A stretch of DNA of 24,415 nt. Origin: a virus. The translations under genes and the position numbers were made by a program. Shown here piece by piece: positions 22,067 through 24,415 of the stretch. Every line of letters begins with the position of its first letter. Position 1 is the first letter of the stretch. A model generated the notes under the pieces. It was not told the DNA's origin, searched no databases, and was given only the letters and a program-made list of their open reading frames with translations. The stretch is from the IMG/VR virus record IMGVR_UViG_3300030106_002076, positions 1 through 24,415 of that record, one strand, 5' to 3'.

Positions 22067-24204
22067 TATCTTCTCCCGTCTGGTTGTATATCTAATCTGA
22101 AAGTTCCAACTTTCCAGTGTTGTCCAATACTATCATTAGATATTTTTAAAGCAACCGCTCGACCTCTAGCACGCGTGTCTACTTTTGTTGTACTTGTACT
22201 AACGGTAAAAGGACCTAAAGATGAACTTGCTTGAGAGTCTGATGGATAATTCTTTAAATTTAATGTAACGATAGCATTTCCAGTTTGGCTTAAAAAGTCT
22301 GGAAGTACTCGTCTAACTTTCATTATAAATTCACCATCACCATCTAATCCTTTATGGTCTAAATCAAAATCTCCTGTTTGAATGTTTGCAGCAATTGCTG
22401 AAGCTGTTCCTGCTTTAACTTGATTAACTCCTGTTTCATGTTCATAGTAAATTGTAACTCCATCCGTATTACCAACTGTAGTGTCACTGGTTGCACTTGA
22501 ATCATATTCTGTTCCATGAGGTTTACCAAATATATGAGAATCTGCCCAAGAAGATCGAGCTAGTGAACCTGTAGTCCATACAGGTCTGTCTGCCGTTGAA
22601 TCCATATAGTTATAAGTAACTGATCTATTATTAGATGCAGCACCACTACCTGGATAGAACCAAGTAACTTCACCAAACAAGTTGTTTAAACCTGCACAAA
22701 TATGTTGTTTAGGAACTGTGTTAATGTCATCATAAACATAATCTTCAACCAAGCACGGTAAGGATTCTAATTTACCAGTATATCTAAAAAAACCATTCTC
22801 TGACATCCAATATGCAGATCCATCAACCTCGACGGCCGCATTTTGTCCAATCAATCCACAGTTAGTACCCACCTGTTGGAATGAGAAAGTAAACGGTGGA
22901 CCCACAAATCTCATAATAAATAAAGAAGTGTCTGTCCAAACATAAATTGCATCACGACCTCTAATCGCTCCAACAATTCTTGTACCATCCGCAAGTCTTT
23001 GTGTACCCGCAGTGTTAGTTGAAGTTGGGGTCCAAGTCGTTAAAGATTCTTGAGAAGACCATCTAATAAACATATCGTCTTGTGTAGAAGTTGTACCAAT
23101 TGTAGTTTCTGTTCCAAAACAAATTAAGTGTCTATCGGGCGTAGAAACTAAAGTAAATTGTGATGCTGTAGGTGCCCCCGATATAATAGTTGCCCTTGTT
23201 GCAGTTGCATCTGTTGCATTAGAGTCCCATTCAAAAGTTGAACCATCTGCAATAGTTGCAATAAGTTTATTTCCATAATTATCTAAGTGCCATAATCCAG
23301 GTGCAGTTACAAGATCACCTGTTTGTGAAGCACCCCATTTTGTATAATCTGATGCATCATAAATTGTTGCTCCATCGGAATGTGATGCAGCTGTAGTATT
23401 ATCTGATCCTCTAGTTAATCCTGATAAAGTATTGGTACCTGTAGTATTTGAAGTATAAGCAACTCTTTCATTATTTATTAAAACTGATCCTGAAGCAGGA
23501 AATGCTGAAGAGTCATCTAACACAATACTAGAGGACCCTGAAGTTAATGCTCCATCTAAAGTTGAAAAAGCTTCCCCTGCAACATTACCACCCCATAAAC
23601 CTAGTCCCCAACCAGCTGTTGCTTCTTCGACCGCAGGGCCTATCTTATAAAAATGTCTAACTCTTACTCCACCTGATGTGGATGCTCCTGATCCAGATTC
23701 AGCGGATCCCATTTCAATAGTAATTGTTGTTGAAGTTGGAACCGTTGTAACCATGAAATTGGTATCGTCAAAATCATCAGAATCAAAATTAGAATTGGTA
23801 GCTGATGAAAAATTATCTAAACGAATAATGTCATATTTCGTAATATTATGATCAGATGCAAAAGTTATAGTAACAGTCGCATCATTTTGTGTTGTAGTAA
23901 AAGCGTTAGTTAAAGTTGTTGTACTCTTAATAGGGGTAATGTCATAAAAAGCTCCTCCTGAATATACGTATAAAAATCTGTTTGTGCCTAATGCAGCATA
24001 TTTAATACCATCTGAATTAACAAAATGGTGCAGAGCTGTATTTCTTCCTGTAAGAGTATTGTCTCCTAATTGAGCCCAACCACCTATTTTTTCAGGTGTG
24101 CCATATCTAAAACGAACATAGTCGCCATCAACCCATTGGCCCTCGCCACCAGTTGCTGTAACTTGTTTATTAAATCCAGGCTGAATTTTTATCTTTTGTA
24201 GCAT
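22066..24204 (-). CDS. Tail hub-like beta-rich structural protein (712 aa)
   Basis: Starts MLQKIKIQPGFNKQVTATGG after an AAAGGG ribosome binding site. Almost all beta strands. The N-terminal part reads GQWVDGDYVRFRYGTPEKIGGW, ALHHFVNSDGIKYAALGTNRFLYVY and GAFYDITPI. Ser/Thr-rich domains follow, including a segment of Ig-like or fibre-like strands (GALTSGSSSIVLDDSSAFPASGS). A C-terminal part contains GRDAIYVWTDTSLFIMRF, GSAYWMSENGFFRYTGKLESLPC and YVYDDIN. The repeated W/Y-containing blades suggest a beta-propeller, and the order resembles podovirus tail hub or DNA-stabilisation proteins (P22 gp10 or T7 gp12 type). I am confident it is a tail protein, less about which. It is the first complete gene of the virion block in this window. 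Confidence 0.85.
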   Translation of the reverse strand: MLQKIKIQPGFNKQVTATGGEGQWVDGDYVRFRYGTPEKIGGWAQLGDNTLTGRNTALHHFVNSDGIKYAALGTNRFLYVYSGGAFYDITPIKSTTTLTNAFTTTQNDATVTITFASDHNITKYDIIRLDNFSSATNSNFDSDDFDDTNFMVTTVPTSTTITIEMGSAESGSGASTSGGVRVRHFYKIGPAVEEATAGWGLGLWGGNVAGEAFSTLDGALTSGSSSIVLDDSSAFPASGSVLINNERVAYTSNTTGTNTLSGLTRGSDNTTAASHSDGATIYDASDYTKWGASQTGDLVTAPGLWHLDNYGNKLIATIADGSTFEWDSNATDATATRATIISGAPTASQFTLVSTPDRHLICFGTETTIGTTSTQDDMFIRWSSQESLTTWTPTSTNTAGTQRLADGTRIVGAIRGRDAIYVWTDTSLFIMRFVGPPFTFSFQQVGTNCGLIGQNAAVEVDGSAYWMSENGFFRYTGKLESLPCLVEDYVYDDINTVPKQHICAGLNNLFGEVTWFYPGSGAASNNRSVTYNYMDSTADRPVWTTGSLARSSWADSHIFGKPHGTEYDSSATSDTTVGNTDGVTIYYEHETGVNQVKAGTASAIAANIQTGDFDLDHKGLDGDGEFIMKVRRVLPDFLSQTGNAIVTLNLKNYPSDSQASSSLGPFTVSTSTTKVDTRARGRAVALKISNDSIGQHWKVGTFRLDIQPDGRR

Positions 24205-24220
24205 AAAGCCCTTTATAATA

Positions 24221-24415
24221 CTAAAAGGCCCAGCTTACAAACGAATATCTAGTGCCTTTAGTTGCTTCCTTAACTTCATGTGGGTACATAAAAGTCGATG
24301 GAAATAATAATATATCCCCTGTTTTTAAAGGAATTTTTTTGCCTCTGCAATAGAATTCTGCACCCTCGTAGTTATCATTTAAATTTGCAACGATAGATAC
24401 TATAGGAACTCCCTT
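24221..24415 (-). CDS. 2OG-Fe(II) oxygenase, 5' end missing
   Basis: The last 64 codons of a gene that enters from the right edge. The visible segment reads VSIVANLNDNYEGAEFY, then IPLKTGDILLFPS, MYPHEV and GTRYSFVSWAF before the TAG stop. This is the C-terminal half of the double-stranded beta-helix of prolyl-4-hydroxylase-like dioxygenases: the His of YPHEV is the second iron-binding histidine and the Arg of GTRYS binds 2-oxoglutarate. The first HxD is outside the window. Such enzymes are frequent in marine phages, with targets unknown. Its stop is 16 nt from the tail gene start, so the two are co-transcribed. Confidence 0.88.
   Translation of the reverse strand, partial: KGVPIVSIVANLNDNYEGAEFYCRGKKIPLKTGDILLFPSTFMYPHEVKEATKGTRYSFVSWAF

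Overview
The window looks like about two thirds of a short-tailed (podovirus-like) marine bacteriophage genome. The reasons are a strongly AT-rich sequence, gene packing with almost no intergenic space, a phage family-A DNA polymerase, and structural proteins of types I recognise from uncultured marine and SAR11-infecting phages. A SAR11-like host is my inference from gene content, not something the sequence proves. No terminase, portal, major capsid, lysis or integrase gene is visible; they would lie outside the window.

Layout. Positions 1-8457 form one leftward operon (read 8457 to 1): four genes I cannot assign, an archaeo-eukaryotic-type primase, an SF1 (UvrD-like) helicase, a DUF3310 protein, DNA polymerase A, a 33-residue membrane peptide, a conserved unknown, a Cys-rich miniprotein and a secreted protein cut by the window edge. 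Positions 8463-8510 are a near-perfect palindrome that reads as a sigma70-like promoter in both directions. It separates this operon from the only rightward gene, an SNF2-like SF2 ATPase (8521-9951). Positions 9952-10134 are non-coding and can fold into a branched, cloverleaf-like RNA. Positions 10135-24415 are again leftward (read 24415 to 10135): the end of a 2OG-Fe(II) oxygenase, a tail-hub-like beta protein, several virion-associated proteins of unknown role (one of 1358 residues), and an Hsp20 small heat-shock protein last.

How it works together. The left half is a replication module: primase, polymerase with proofreading exonuclease, and one SF1 helicase, with the SNF2-like ATPase under the divergent promoter. 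I see no hexameric replicative helicase. The right half is a virion/tail module whose genes are translationally coupled by stop-start overlaps (TAATG). Many of its proteins share a short Gly-Gly-Arg-Val/Ile-Gly motif, seven times in one 760-residue protein.

Most notable: the candidate structured RNA at 9964-10088, the self-symmetric divergent promoter, the dispersed GGRVG motif, the exact heptad array in the 449-residue protein, the hsp20 leader that could mask its own ribosome binding site, and leucine at the polymerase position equivalent to E. coli Pol I residue 762.
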